This document shows, piece by piece, positions 9,219-19,300 of a stretch of 64,000 nt of DNA. The translations under genes were made by a program, and so were the position numbers. The stretch comes from Bacteroidales bacterium. GTDB lineage: Bacteria > Bacteroidota > Bacteroidia > Bacteroidales > UBA4417. Location: positions 62,001 to 126,000 of the forward strand of contig JADJGZ010000011.1 in the NCBI GenBank assembly GCA_016707785.1. Reading direction: 5' to 3'. The notes under the pieces were generated by a model. The model searched no databases. It was not told the DNA's origin and saw only the letters and a list, made by a program, of their open reading frames with translations. Numbering within the stretch: position 1 is the first letter of the stretch; every line of letters begins with the position of its first letter.

Positions 9219-10664
9219 ATGAAGAAGCTTACATTTCTTTCAATTATTGTCTTACTGATGGCAACTTTTACAGTGCCGGCCCAGAATTCTGACTATAAAT
9301 GGGCAGTTGGACTCAATTGGAATTGGGAGGACTTTCATACAGTTCACCGTTCAGTGCCCGACCAATTCAAATATACCAAATGGCAAGGTTATCAGTTCCC
9401 ATCAGCATTAACCGTTGGCCGTTATCTGAATCCATCATTCAATGTATTGGGAGAATTTGGAATCAGTAAGCTTGAAGAGGCAACAATGAAAACATTGGGT
9501 CAGGAATTATCTGATTCAAAATTCTGGACTGCAGATCTTAACCTGGCTTACAAATTTGCCAATGGTTACATCCTGAAGCAGGACAGTTGGTTCGATCCGT
9601 ACATTTATCTTGGAGTTGGTGCTACAAGTATCATGGATTTAGGTACCGACAAAAATACCTACCTGAAACAAGTTACAGGTGTTGGTTTCAATATCTGGGT
9701 ACTTGAAAAAGTAGGCCTGAACTTCCAGGGATCCTATGATTACATCATTTCACCAAAACTGAATGATGAAAAACGTGATGATTATATGCATTATACAGCC
9801 GGTATCAAATTCCGCCTTGGTGTGAAAGATACTGATAAGGACGGTGTTCCTGATAAGACTGACCTTTGTCCTGATGTACCTGGTAAAGTTGAACTTGCAG
9901 GTTGCCCTGATAAAGACAATGACGGTATCGCCGATAAGGATGATGCTTGTCCAGACGTAGCAGGAAAACCTGAATTCAAAGGTTGCCCAGATACTGATGG
10001 TGATGGTATCATCGACAAAGATGACAAATGCCCTACCGAAGCAGGAAAGAAAGAACTCAATGGTTGTCCTGACAAGGATGGCGATGGCATAACCGACAAA
10101 GAAGATAAATGTCCGGATGCAGCAGGTAAGAAAGAACTGGGTGGTTGTCCTGATAAGGATGGCGACGGTATTGCTGATAAGGATGATGCTTGCCCGGATG
10201 TAGCCGGACTTGCAAAATTCAACGGATGTCCAGATAAAGACGGAGACGGTGTTGCAGATAAAGATGACAAATGTCCGGATGTTCCAGGTACCATCGCAAA
10301 CAATGGTTGTCCTGAAGCTCCTAAATTTGAACTCTACAAGGTTGTTTACTTTGGTTCCGACAGGACAGTCGCTATTACCAAGTACACCAAAGATCTTGAT
10401 GAAGTTGCTACCATCCTGAAAGAGCACACTGAAGTAAGTGTATCTGTTGAAGGACATGCTGATTCACAGGGTAATGATGCTTATAACATGCGCCTCTCAG
10501 AAAAGCGTGCTGATTATGTCATCAATTATCTTGCTAAGAAAGGTATTGAAAAAACACGCCTCGTAAAGGCATTCTTCGGAGAATCCAAACCAGCTGCTGA
10601 TAACAAAACTGCAGAAGGAAGGGCTCAGAACCGCAGAGTTGAAATCAAGGCTATCAATAAATAG
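9219..10664 (+). CDS. OmpA family outer-membrane protein with six thrombospondin type 3 repeats
   Basis: 481 residues. A signal peptide (~1-21, ending VPAQ) is followed by an eight-strand-type beta-barrel domain (~25-200), six tandem calcium-binding TSP3 repeats of 23 residues (~203-345, each with D-x-D-x-DG and a Cys-Pro pair) and a C-terminal OmpA peptidoglycan-binding domain (~360-481, 'VEGHADSQGNDAYNMRLS' and 'NRRVEIK'). It probably links the outer membrane to the cell wall, with the calcium-rigidified repeats as a spacer. A second gene of this design (39882-41390) has seven repeats. It has its own terminator. Confidence 0.93.
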   Translation: MKKLTFLSIIVLLMATFTVPAQNSDYKWAVGLNWNWEDFHTVHRSVPDQFKYTKWQGYQFPSALTVGRYLNPSFNVLGEFGISKLEEATMKTLGQELSDSKFWTADLNLAYKFANGYILKQDSWFDPYIYLGVGATSIMDLGTDKNTYLKQVTGVGFNIWVLEKVGLNFQGSYDYIISPKLNDEKRDDYMHYTAGIKFRLGVKDTDKDGVPDKTDLCPDVPGKVELAGCPDKDNDGIADKDDACPDVAGKPEFKGCPDTDGDGIIDKDDKCPTEAGKKELNGCPDKDGDGITDKEDKCPDAAGKKELGGCPDKDGDGIADKDDACPDVAGLAKFNGCPDKDGDGVADKDDKCPDVPGTIANNGCPEAPKFELYKVVYFGSDRTVAITKYTKDLDEVATILKEHTEVSVSVEGHADSQGNDAYNMRLSEKRADYVINYLAKKGIEKTRLVKAFFGESKPAADNKTAEGRAQNRRVEIKAINK

Positions 10665-10678
10665 TTCTGATTGAACAC

Positions 10679-10716
10679 AAAAAAAAGGCTGATCCTATGG
10701 GTCAGCCTTTTTTTTA
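10679..10716 (+). terminator. Rho-independent terminator after OmpA/TSP3 gene
   Basis: AAAAAAGGCTGA... / ...TCAGCCTTTTTT hairpin with a long T run. The A tract on the 5' side makes it potentially bidirectional, so it could also serve the minus-strand gene ending at 10750. Confidence 0.85.
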
Positions 10717-10749
10717 TGCATACTCTTTAAATGAGTAGAAAATGTACAA

Positions 10750-11205
10750 TTAATAGGAGATAGTCCTTTCAATTGTTATTATCGGTTCAACACTCCTGGA
10801 AAAATCTCCATGAGAAGCCACGCATTCAAGTATTTTCTTTTTGAAATTCAAACAAGTCATATGTCTTGTTTCCAGTATCTGTGATAAAGAAGATGCTGTA
10901 ATCCCGGGCGTACCACAAACCCTGTAGGCAATTTCAAATGCCCTGGGCAGATCAATGCGGCAATGATGAAATATCGTATGTGCTGTAACTGATTCTTCCT
11001 GCTTGCAGGAGGTACACCTTCTCGAATAGGGTTTCTTCCCTTTTCCGTATTTATTCCCGCCGCATTTATGGCAGACAAAACCATTCTTCCATTTGGAAGC
11101 AGCCAATATTTCAAGGCATTTCTCCTCCGTGTCAAAAGTTTCCTTGAACCGATCTGTATCCATTGTTATGAACATACTCCTGATATCTACAGGGCTTCTC
11201 TCCAT
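10750..11205 (-). CDS. Solo IS1595/ISXO2-type transposase zinc-ribbon protein (no DDE domain)
   Basis: 151 residues. Residues ~18-100 match the N-terminal zinc-binding region of IS1595-family transposases: FKETFDTEEKCLEIL, a zinc ribbon with CxxC at Cys45/Cys48 and Cys64/Cys67, then 'SVTAHTIFHHCRIDLPRAF' and a helix-turn-helix-like 'GITASSLSQIL'. The DDE nuclease domain that should follow is absent: about 50 more residues, then stop, then the ompA terminator. No terminal inverted repeats are visible around it. It may be a remnant of an insertion sequence or a domesticated DNA-binding protein; the intact frame and clean start favour the second slightly. Lineage-specific hypothetical function. 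Confidence 0.75.
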   Translation of the reverse strand: MERSPVDIRSMFITMDTDRFKETFDTEEKCLEILAASKWKNGFVCHKCGGNKYGKGKKPYSRRCTSCKQEESVTAHTIFHHCRIDLPRAFEIAYRVCGTPGITASSLSQILETRHMTCLNFKKKILECVASHGDFSRSVEPIITIERTISY

Positions 11206-11288
11206 GATAATTAATTTTACAACCTTAATAATATTGACAAAAATATATAAAAAAAGTGATATTTATGCGATATATCTAAAATATTATA

Positions 11289-11296
11289 TATCTTTG
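11289..11296 (+). promoter_or_regulatory. -7 promoter element, thioredoxin pair
   Basis: TATCTTTG, 36 bp before the ATG at 11332 and only 12 bp before the alternative ATG at 11308; supports the start at 11332. The region upstream is very AT-rich. Confidence 0.55.
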
Positions 11297-11331
11297 CACC
11301 GATAATTATGCTTAACCTAACTAATAACAAT

Positions 11332-11835
11332 ATGAAAACTGCAATCCTAACCTCTGCATTGTTAACACTGTTCTGGCTTTCAAGTTGTGGTGGTACCGCC
11401 GAAAGCAAAGACACAACTACCGGGATAACCGGGACTGAAGCTTCAGATAAGACCGTTGGCGATGTTACCGGAGGGAAACCCATCCACCTTACCAAGGCGG
11501 AATTTCTTACTAAAGTTTATGACTTTGAAAAAAGCCCTGATACTTGGGTATATAACGGGAGTAAGCCTTGCATCATTGATTTCTATGCCGACTGGTGTAA
11601 GCCTTGTAAAATGGTGGCTCCTATAATGGTTGAGCTTGCGTCAAAATATGAAGGAAAGATTGATATCTATAAAATCAATACTGATGAAGAAAGGGAACTT
11701 GCACAGGCTTTTAACATCCGCAGCATACCCACCATACTATTTTGCCCTGTAAAAGGTCAGCCTCAAATGACACAAGGGGCATTACCAAAAGAAACCTTTG
11801 AGAAAGTAATTCAGGATGTTCTCCTCAAAGACTAA
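11332..11835 (+). CDS. Thioredoxin-domain lipoprotein (WCKPC active site)
   Basis: From the ATG at 11332 the product has a lipoprotein signal (MKTAILTSALLTLFWLSSC, lipobox Cys at residue 19), a Thr/Gly/Ser-rich linker, a 'LTKAEFLTKVYDFEKS' segment and a thioredoxin fold with the redox motif WCKPCK and the cis-Pro loop SIPT. It is expected to be anchored in a membrane facing the periplasm and to reduce or isomerise disulfides there. The upstream in-frame ATG at 11308 would add eight residues before the signal and is less likely. The next gene is a paralog 38 bp downstream with the same layout but no signal peptide. Partners are unknown. Confidence 0.87.
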   Translation: MKTAILTSALLTLFWLSSCGGTAESKDTTTGITGTEASDKTVGDVTGGKPIHLTKAEFLTKVYDFEKSPDTWVYNGSKPCIIDFYADWCKPCKMVAPIMVELASKYEGKIDIYKINTDEERELAQAFNIRSIPTILFCPVKGQPQMTQGALPKETFEKVIQDVLLKD

Positions 11836-11873
11836 TTATTCAATAAATTTTTAAAACATTAATCATAAAACAA

Positions 11874-12233
11874 ATGGAACATTTAACGAAAGAGACCTTC
11901 TTAGAGAAAGTCTTCAACTTTGAAAAAAATACAGAATGGAAATTTGAAGGCAATTTGCCTTGCCTGATTGATTTCTATGCCGACTGGTGTGGACCCTGTA
12001 AAATGGTAGCACCTATACTTGATGAACTTTCAAAGGAATATGAAGGTAAAATCAATATCTATAAAGTGGATACAGAAGTTGAGCAGGAACTGGCTTCAGC
12101 TTTTGGAATCCGCAGCATTCCTTCCATGCTATTCTGTCCTAAGGATGGCAAACCTCAAATGGCTATGGGTGCACTGCCAAAACAGGCACTGAAAGATGCC
12201 ATACAGGATGTGTTACTGAATTCAAACAACTAG
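11874..12233 (+). CDS. Thioredoxin (WCGPC), cytoplasmic paralog
   Basis: 119 residues with no signal peptide. The sequence runs 'LTKETFLEKVFNFEKN', DFYADWCGPCKMVAP and RSIPSMLFCP, and is nearly collinear with the lipoprotein encoded just upstream, including the unusual extra N-terminal 'FNFEKN' segment and the 'PQM.MGALPK' C-terminus. It has the classical WCGPC site and should be a general cytoplasmic disulfide reductase. It probably shares the promoter at 11289, since the gap is 38 bp without a terminator. The pair most likely arose by tandem duplication. Confidence 0.92.
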   Translation: MEHLTKETFLEKVFNFEKNTEWKFEGNLPCLIDFYADWCGPCKMVAPILDELSKEYEGKINIYKVDTEVEQELASAFGIRSIPSMLFCPKDGKPQMAMGALPKQALKDAIQDVLLNSNN

Positions 12234-12269
12234 TAAGACTCCCAAATCTATAAATTTTGATCTATAACT

Positions 12270-12310
12270 AGCAGGGTCATGCCTTTTTACCTGGCTGCCC
12301 TGCTTTTTTA
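12270..12310 (+). terminator. Terminator after thioredoxin pair
   Basis: AGCAGGG pairs with CCCTGCT across a ~21-nt loop, followed by TTTTTA. Confidence 0.7.
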
Positions 12311-12465
12311 TTTCTTTCCAGTTTCAATATTGGATAATTTCAAATTGGTCAGTCGGAAACCTTGGTATGAATTAAATTCCTTCACTCACTCAGGCCTTCT
12401 ACTTATCCGAAAGTACTCATCAAAATTCGGGGCACAACAAACAGCACTATAAAGCTGATTTACTC

Positions 12466-12473
12466 TACTTTTG
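12466..12473 (+). promoter_or_regulatory. -7 promoter element, WbqC-like gene
   Basis: TACTTTTG, 17 bp before the ATG at 12491. Confidence 0.5.
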
Positions 12474-12490
12474 CAGATTATCTGAGCAGG

Positions 12491-13165
12491 ATGCCAACAA
12501 TAATTCTCCCTACAGCCTACCTCCCCCCTATCTCCTGGTGGGCATTGTTGTATCATGAAAAAGAGATACACCTTGAACTGCAGGAGACCTATCCTAAGCA
12601 AACCTACAGGAACCGCTGCCATATCTATAGTGCATCTGGTTTGTTACCCCTGAGTATCCCGGTAATCCGCACGCATGGTAACCATACTTTGGTTGCTGAG
12701 ATAGGCATCGACAATAAAAAAAACTGGCAACAAATTCACTGGCGATCCATCGAATCAGCCTATTCAAGGACCCCCTATTTTCTGTATTACAAAGATTATT
12801 TCTCCCGATTATTTCATCAACATTTCGATAACCTGGCTGATTTCAACCTTCAACTTATCCAGTTATGTATTAAGCTTCTTAAACTGGAAGGCATCAATAT
12901 TATTCCAACACTTGATTTTACTATGCCGGAAAGAGATACAGACTACAGGTTATCGATCCACCCAAAAAAAGCACCCGACAAATGTGGAATTCATCAGTAC
13001 CCAAGGTATATTCAGGCGTTCGAACCTAAATTTGGATTTATTCCAAACTTAAGCATCATTGACCTGCTTTTCCATTTAGGCCCTGATGCTAAGGGGTATT
13101 TAAGCAAGATGATTCAATTAAACCTTAGTGAGATAACTTCATCCCTGCAGGATATTCAATCCTGA
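12491..13165 (+). CDS. WbqC-like family protein
   Basis: 224 residues. 'LPTAYLPPISWWALL', the charged 'ETYPKQTYRNRCHIYSASG', LSIPV and 'NWQQIHWRSIESAY..TPYF' are characteristic of the WbqC-like family, which is named after an O-antigen cluster gene and found widely in Bacteroidota. The enzymatic reaction is not established; no polysaccharide genes are near. There is no signal peptide. Its last 41 bp overlap the 3' end of the convergent HD phosphohydrolase gene, an arrangement in which transcription of each gene would read into the other. Confidence 0.82.
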   Translation: MPTIILPTAYLPPISWWALLYHEKEIHLELQETYPKQTYRNRCHIYSASGLLPLSIPVIRTHGNHTLVAEIGIDNKKNWQQIHWRSIESAYSRTPYFLYYKDYFSRLFHQHFDNLADFNLQLIQLCIKLLKLEGINIIPTLDFTMPERDTDYRLSIHPKKAPDKCGIHQYPRYIQAFEPKFGFIPNLSIIDLLFHLGPDAKGYLSKMIQLNLSEITSSLQDIQS

Positions 13166-15215
13166 TATGATTGATACTCAAAATTTTATTCTTAATAATT
13201 TTTTTGATGGTTGAAATATCTCTCAGCGTTAAATCAGAATTCCTGAATTGATTCCCTTTAACCTGTTCCTCAATAATTCGTTCCACCAATTCTTCAATCA
13301 TTTCCTCATTTGGGTTTTTCAATGCCCTGGATGCAGCTTCTACTGAATCAGCCATCATGAGTATAGAAGTCTCCTTAGAAAAAGGCCTGGGTCCTTTATA
13401 TTTAAATAATGCCTCATTTGTTTCTTCCCCGGGAAACTCTCTTAAGTGTCTTTCGTAGAAGTACCTGGTTAATCGTGTACCATGATGGGTCCTGATGAAA
13501 TCAATAATGGCTTCGGGTAATTTATAGGACCGTGCTTTTTCAACCCCTAATATAACATGGCTGATAATAATACCGGCACTTTCTTCACTTGATAGTTCAT
13601 CATGAGGATTAAATCCACCTCCTTGATTTTCAATAAAATATTGAGCAATATCCATTTTGCCTATGTCATGATATAAGGCACCGGTCCTGGCCAGCAAGGG
13701 ATTGGCTCCCACAGCCCGGGCTGCTTCTTCAGCAATATTGGAAACCATGATGGAATGGTGGAAAGTTCCGGGTGCTTTTACGGCCAATTCACGCAATAAC
13801 TTATTGTTGGTATCGGAAAATTCGATCAGCGAAACATCTGTTACCAATCCGAAAACCTTCTCAAATAAAAAAATGAGGGGATAGGAAAATAAGGTGAGTA
13901 ATGCACTCATCCCAAAAAGTACGAAATTCTGCCGTTCAAGATCCTTGAAGCTTCCTTCCTGCAATAAGGTCATTCCGACATAAATCAGGGAATAGGAAAT
14001 GAATATCATGAGTGAAGCAAAAAAGAACTGTGACCTCCTGATCAGTGATACCACAGAAATGATAGCAATGATCCCGGTTATAAGTTGCATGTACAGAAAT
14101 TCAAAACTATTTGGCACGAGAAAACCAAGAATGATAATTGTAATGATATGTACAAACAGTGCCAGCCTTGTATCATAAAAAGTCCTTACAATGATGGGCA
14201 CCAGGCATAAGGGAACAGCATTGAGATAGGAGACATTATGGTTAATCACCAGGGTAGTTGATGTAACCATGATAGTGATCAGCATCAGTAAAAGCACAAT
14301 ATTCCTGTTTTCATTGAAGATATCATGGCGGAAGGTGATCATGAATAAAGCAAAAACCATCAGTGAAATTGCCACCAGCAGCACCCTCCCGGCAAATATC
14401 ATGGGATAACTGGAGGTCTGCCCTATCCTTTCTTCATAATCCTTTTTGAATGAAATCAACACCTGGTATTTAGAATCTGTTACCACTTCTCCTTTGGCGA
14501 TAATTTTTTCACCCTTTTGCATCATCCCCCTGGTAGCTGAAACATTCTTTAAGGTTTGTTCCCTTTGGACAAGTGAAAAAGACTCATCATAGATTACATT
14601 GTGTACAATAGACTGTTGTAAAAGAGGCAATAAAAATGACTGATCGGCTCCTGCATACATCGCAGCAGTTTTCACAAGGAAATCATTGGCTGAACGTACA
14701 TTGAATAAGCTACTCATTTCGCGTATCTCAGCAACATTTTCCTTAAGTATTGCGATTCGGTTGCCCTCCTTGAGCGATGTAACTGAAGGTGTATTTTCAA
14801 TTACACCCCTTTTAAACAAGCTATCAAGAATAAAAAGTCCGGCATTTAGTGTTGTCAGTTCCCGGGGTTTCATCTCTGGAGATTCCCCCTTTGTTTGTTT
14901 CCATTTTTCTTCGAAGCGGATTTTGAACTGATCAACTGACGTTTTTACAATCACTGAATCGTAACGGAAGTATGCAAATGTTTCGGTAAGTGCCTCTTTT
15001 TGTTCTTTCAATAGTTCTGCATTAGTTTTATGTATTGCAAAATCGAAAGGTGCTATAAGATCTTCATGCTGCCATGGCTTTCCACGATGGAATTCATATT
15101 TAAACTGTCCTTCTCTTGGGAAAAGGCTCACCAGGATGAACAGGACTAATACAAAATAAATCCCTTTGTTGATATTATAATAATGCTTCCAGAACCCAAT
15201 AAAGCGACGTCTCAT
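13125..15215 (-). CDS. 7TM-HD membrane phosphohydrolase (PgpH/YqfF type)
   Basis: 696 residues. An N-terminal membrane anchor (~18-37) is followed by a large extracytoplasmic 7TMR-HDED domain (~40-265), about seven transmembrane helices (~270-450) and a cytoplasmic HD domain with His486/His487, the HDIGK motif at His516-Asp517 and a later 'RTHHGT'. In Gram-positive bacteria this architecture (PgpH) degrades cyclic di-AMP, so a c-di-AMP phosphodiesterase role is the best guess; this is family knowledge, not shown here. The start ATG at 15215 faces the NlpC/P60 gene. A weak -7 element (TATATTCG, 15239-15232) lies upstream. Confidence 0.92.
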   Translation of the reverse strand: MRRRFIGFWKHYYNINKGIYFVLVLFILVSLFPREGQFKYEFHRGKPWQHEDLIAPFDFAIHKTNAELLKEQKEALTETFAYFRYDSVIVKTSVDQFKIRFEEKWKQTKGESPEMKPRELTTLNAGLFILDSLFKRGVIENTPSVTSLKEGNRIAILKENVAEIREMSSLFNVRSANDFLVKTAAMYAGADQSFLLPLLQQSIVHNVIYDESFSLVQREQTLKNVSATRGMMQKGEKIIAKGEVVTDSKYQVLISFKKDYEERIGQTSSYPMIFAGRVLLVAISLMVFALFMITFRHDIFNENRNIVLLLMLITIMVTSTTLVINHNVSYLNAVPLCLVPIIVRTFYDTRLALFVHIITIIILGFLVPNSFEFLYMQLITGIIAIISVVSLIRRSQFFFASLMIFISYSLIYVGMTLLQEGSFKDLERQNFVLFGMSALLTLFSYPLIFLFEKVFGLVTDVSLIEFSDTNNKLLRELAVKAPGTFHHSIMVSNIAEEAARAVGANPLLARTGALYHDIGKMDIAQYFIENQGGGFNPHDELSSEESAGIIISHVILGVEKARSYKLPEAIIDFIRTHHGTRLTRYFYERHLREFPGEETNEALFKYKGPRPFSKETSILMMADSVEAASRALKNPNEEMIEELVERIIEEQVKGNQFRNSDLTLRDISTIKKIIKNKILSINHIRIEYPAGMKLSH

Positions 15216-15247
15216 ACAGGTACTATTATTTTACGAATATAATAAAA

Positions 15248-15278
15248 TTTGCCGGTAAGGACTCAATTGATAACTTTG
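15248..15278 (+). promoter_or_regulatory. Promoter of NlpC/P60 gene
   Basis: -33 TTTG (15248-15251), 19-bp spacer, -7 TAACTTTG (15271-15278): a textbook Bacteroidota promoter. The predicted transcript starts near 15285, ~48 nt before the ATG at 15333. Confidence 0.75.
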
Positions 15279-15332
15279 CAGCAGTACAATTAACAAGCAT
15301 CATCCTGTAAATTATTGTTTATTACCTTAGAT

Positions 15333-16109
15333 ATGACTGGTATTTGTAATTTGAGCATTATTCCTATCAGGCTCCAACCTTCTGACAAATCAGAAATGGT
15401 GAGCCAGTTATTATTTGGAGAAACCTACAGTATCCTTGATGATTTAAATAACTGGGTTCTCATCAGAAGCGACTATGATCATTACGAAGGGTGGGTTGAC
15501 GAAAAAGTTGTACATAAGGCCGAAGACTCATTTTTACAGTCTTTACAATCTGCAAAGACAATAATGCTTGAAGATATTTCAGCATTGGCAATCAACCAGG
15601 GGAATTCCCAATCATTGAATTTGGTCAGAGGCAGTATATTACCTGTTTACCAGGATGGCAAATTCAGAATCAATGACGATGTATACGGGTTAACTGCTAA
15701 TGTCTGTGCAATTCCGGATTCTCCTGAACCCGGCAGCATTCTTGAAAAAGCCATGAAATATTTGAATTCTCCCTATCTGTGGGGAGGGAAATCACCATTC
15801 GGACTGGATTGTTCCGGATTTGTCCAGATGGTTTACAAATCAGCGGGTTATACTTTGCCAAGAGATGCACATCAGCAATCTCTAGTGGGAGAAGGCATCA
15901 GTTTTATCAGTGAAGCACAACCCGGCGATCTTGCTTACTTCGAGAATGGCTCAGGAAATATAATACATGTCGGCATACTGCTTGGCACCGACAGGATTAT
16001 TCATGCCTCCGGTTCGGTGAGGATTGATTCCATTGATCATCATGGTATTTTTAACCAGCAATTGGGTCGTTATACCCACACCTTGAGAATTATCAAAAAA
16101 ATGACTTAG
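15333..16109 (+). CDS. C40 (NlpC/P60) peptidase with SH3-like domains
   Basis: A cell-wall peptidase related to gamma-D-glutamyl-L-diamino acid endopeptidases (YkfC/dipeptidyl-peptidase VI type). Two SH3b-like modules occupy residues ~1-125; the catalytic domain follows with nucleophile Cys160 in 'GLDCSGFVQM' and His212 in 'NIIHVGILLG'. 'LPRDAHQQS' and 'QPGDLAYF' are also family hallmarks. There is no signal peptide, which fits a role in recycling of muropeptides in the cytoplasm. The ATG at 15333 is preferred over an upstream TTG at 15315. Confidence 0.9.
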   Translation: MTGICNLSIIPIRLQPSDKSEMVSQLLFGETYSILDDLNNWVLIRSDYDHYEGWVDEKVVHKAEDSFLQSLQSAKTIMLEDISALAINQGNSQSLNLVRGSILPVYQDGKFRINDDVYGLTANVCAIPDSPEPGSILEKAMKYLNSPYLWGGKSPFGLDCSGFVQMVYKSAGYTLPRDAHQQSLVGEGISFISEAQPGDLAYFENGSGNIIHVGILLGTDRIIHASGSVRIDSIDHHGIFNQQLGRYTHTLRIIKKMT

Positions 16110-16228
16110 TATCTTTTTATAAAGTATTAAATTATAGATATAGCATCAATCAGTCATTTTATGAATAAGCTTCTGTTAAGTTTATGATACATGTTAATAA
16201 GTATAATTTTTTGTTAACAAATAGCATT

Positions 16229-16236
16229 TAATTTTG
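16229..16236 (+). promoter_or_regulatory. -7 promoter element, Oar-like receptor
   Basis: TAATTTTG, 80 bp before the ATG at 16317; a TTG lies 15 bp upstream, shorter than the usual spacing. Confidence 0.4.
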
Positions 16237-16316
16237 GAGGTCTAAACAGATATACCTTGCTAACTTGACATGCCTCAATAATAAACCAATATCTAACCAC
16301 AAACAAATCGAAATCA

Positions 16317-19300
16317 ATGAAAATCAGGAATTTTCTGTGCTTTCTACTCTTGATAGCTGTGAGCTATCTTCAGGCGCAGGTGACTACTTCAGGAATGAAT
16401 GGGAAAGTCACCGTTGCGAACAATGAATCTCTTCCAGGTGCAACTGTGATGGCCATTCACGTTCCATCAGGTACACAGTATGGCACCATCACCGATCCGG
16501 ATGGTTATTTTAATTTTTCCAATATGCGGGTAGGTGGACCCTATACATTAAAAGTCTCTTTTGTTGGGTTCAAAACAACTGAGTTGAATGATATTACCCT
16601 CAACCTGGGGCAGACACAAGGTATTAATGTGAACCTTGTACAGGAATCTTCGCAAATTGCCGGCGTTGTTGTAGTCGCTGTTAAAAATGAACTGATCAAT
16701 GGTAACAGGACCGGTGCTTCTACCAATGTAAGTACCCGGCAGATTGAGTCACTTCCTTCCATTAACAGGAGTATCAATGACTTTACAAGGATGAGTCCTC
16801 AATCCAACGGGAATAGTTTTGCCGGCAGGGATGGGCGTTATAACAACATAACTATTGATGGTGCTAACTTCAATAACAATTTTGGATTGAGCTCAAAATC
16901 ACTTCCCGGAGGAGATGCTCAGCCTATCAGTCTGGATGCAATCGAAGAAATTAGCGTCAATATTGCTCCTTATGATATTCGCCAGTCAAATTTTACCGGG
17001 GCCAATGTTAATGCGGTAACCCGTTCAGGTGATAATCAATGGAAAGGATCGATCTATGGGTATTATCGCGATAAATCCTTTAATGGTTCAAAGGTTGAAG
17101 ATCAGACCCTTACTTTAACTGACCAGACTACTTCCACTTATGGAGCCAGGTTTGGTGGCCCTATCATTAAAAATAAGCTTTTCATCTTTGCCAATGCCGA
17201 GAAAGAAAAATCCTCTTACCCGGGCATTGCCTGGAAACCCAGCACAGATGGAGTAGGTGATGCCGCCGCCAGTATTTCAAGAACCTCCGAAACGGATCTT
17301 GAGGCCATGCGCACTCATCTTATGTCTAACTATAGTTATGATCCGGGAACCTACAAGGATTTTGGAAATTTTGCTTCCGAAAACTATAAAATATTAGCCA
17401 GGATTGACTGGAATATTACCAAGAAACATCGTTTCACTTTCAGGTACAACTACGTAGAATCAACCAATGACCAGCAGGTGAATGCAACCAGTGCCCCCGG
17501 GACACGCTCTACATTCGGTCGTATCGGAGAGAAATCTATGTCCTTTACCAATGCAAATTATGGCTTCCTGAATACTGTCAGTTCAATAACCGCAGAGTTG
17601 AACTCTGTTCTGAATAAATCCTCTAATAAGCTTCTCTTTACCTACACTAAAATACGGGATACCAGGAGCAGCAATAGTTCCTTATTCCCATTTGTTGATA
17701 TTTACAAGGATGGTGATCCCTATATGAGTTTCGGGTACGAATTATTCAGCAAGGACAATGATGTGAAGAATAATGTTCTTACCATTACCGATAACTTCAA
17801 TTTTTACCTTGGTAAACATACCCTGACTGTAGGTGCCGCCTTTGATAAACTGTACTTCGGAAATAGTTATAAACGCTATGGTACCAGCTATTATCGTTTT
17901 GCTTCCATGGAAGATTTTATTAATAAAGCAGCACCCACTACATTCGGTATCACCTATCCATATAGTGGCGATGGTTATGCTGAATTAAACTTTGGTTATG
18001 GAAGTATATATGTTCAGGATGAGTACAGGATGACTGACAACCTGAAACTCACCGCCGGTTTAAGGTATGAAATGCCGGTATATATGGACGATCCTACTGC
18101 AAACCCGGCTATTGAAGCTCTAACTTTCAAGGATCTTGACGGAAATGATCTTTCAATTAATGTTGGTAGCTGGCCAAAAGCAAAGGGAACCATTTCCCCG
18201 CGTATCAGTTTCAATTGGGATGCCAAGGGTGATAAATCTCTGCAGGTCAGAGGAGGTACCGGTGTATTCACAGGCCGTCTGCCTTTTGTATGGTTCACCA
18301 ACCAGCCAACCAATAGTGGTGTTTTGCAGAATACAGTAGAAATCACCAAGAATTACCAGCTGAGTGCACTTACCTTTAATCCTGATCCTTTCTATTATGT
18401 TAGCGGAGCTCACCAGATAGACTCCCTCTTCTCTTCTACTCCTTCTTCAAAAGCTCCGGGTTCCATTGCCGTTGTGGATAAAAACTTCAAAATGCCCCAG
18501 GTATGGAGAACCAATATAGCTGCCGACTTTGAACTTCCATGGTATGACCTCGTGTTTACGATTGAAGGCATTTATTCAAAAGACGTTAATGCCATTGTTC
18601 AATACAATGCCAATGTAAAAGCCACTGATACCACTTTCCAGGGTGCTGATAACCGCCCAAGATACTTATCCTCAAAAATAAATTCTGCTATATCTTCAGC
18701 AATGGTTCTCACCAATGCCAAGGGTGAAGGATTTACTTATTCTTTGACAGCCCAAATTGCAAAACCATTCACAAAGGGCTTCTCAGGATTCCTTGCTTAC
18801 ACTTATACGGGAGCAAAGGACCTTACAGCTAATCCAGGTTCTGCTGCTCAGTCGGCATGGTCCAGCAATCCATCAGTTCAAAACCAGAACACTCCCGGAC
18901 TTAGTTATTCACAGTTTGCAGTTCCCAGCAGGTTACTTGCCTCCTTATCATACCATAAAGAATATCTCAAGCATCTCGGAACTACCGTTTCTGTTTACTT
19001 CCAGGGAAGCAGCCAGGGTCGCCTCGATTACATCTATTCAAATGATATGAATGGAGATGGTAATGCTGCTGACCTCATGTACATTCCTAAGGATGAAACA
19101 GAAATTGTTTTTGCTGATATCACTAAGAAAGATAATGAAGGAAATACCGTAGTAGTATTCTCTGCTGCTGATCAGGCAACTGCCTTCTGGAAATATGTTG
19201 ATCAGGATGACTACCTCTCAGAACACAAAGGGGAATATGCCGAAAGATATGGCGTGGTTATGCCTTGGCTAAACCGCTGGGATATTAAGATCATGCAGGA

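Noticed and set aside
9750..10457. Long minus-strand open frame (235 codons) inside the OmpA/TSP3 gene
   Set aside because: It is an antisense reading of the regular Asp-rich repeats; codon bias of the repeats keeps it open. A similar open frame appears over the second OmpA/TSP3 gene.
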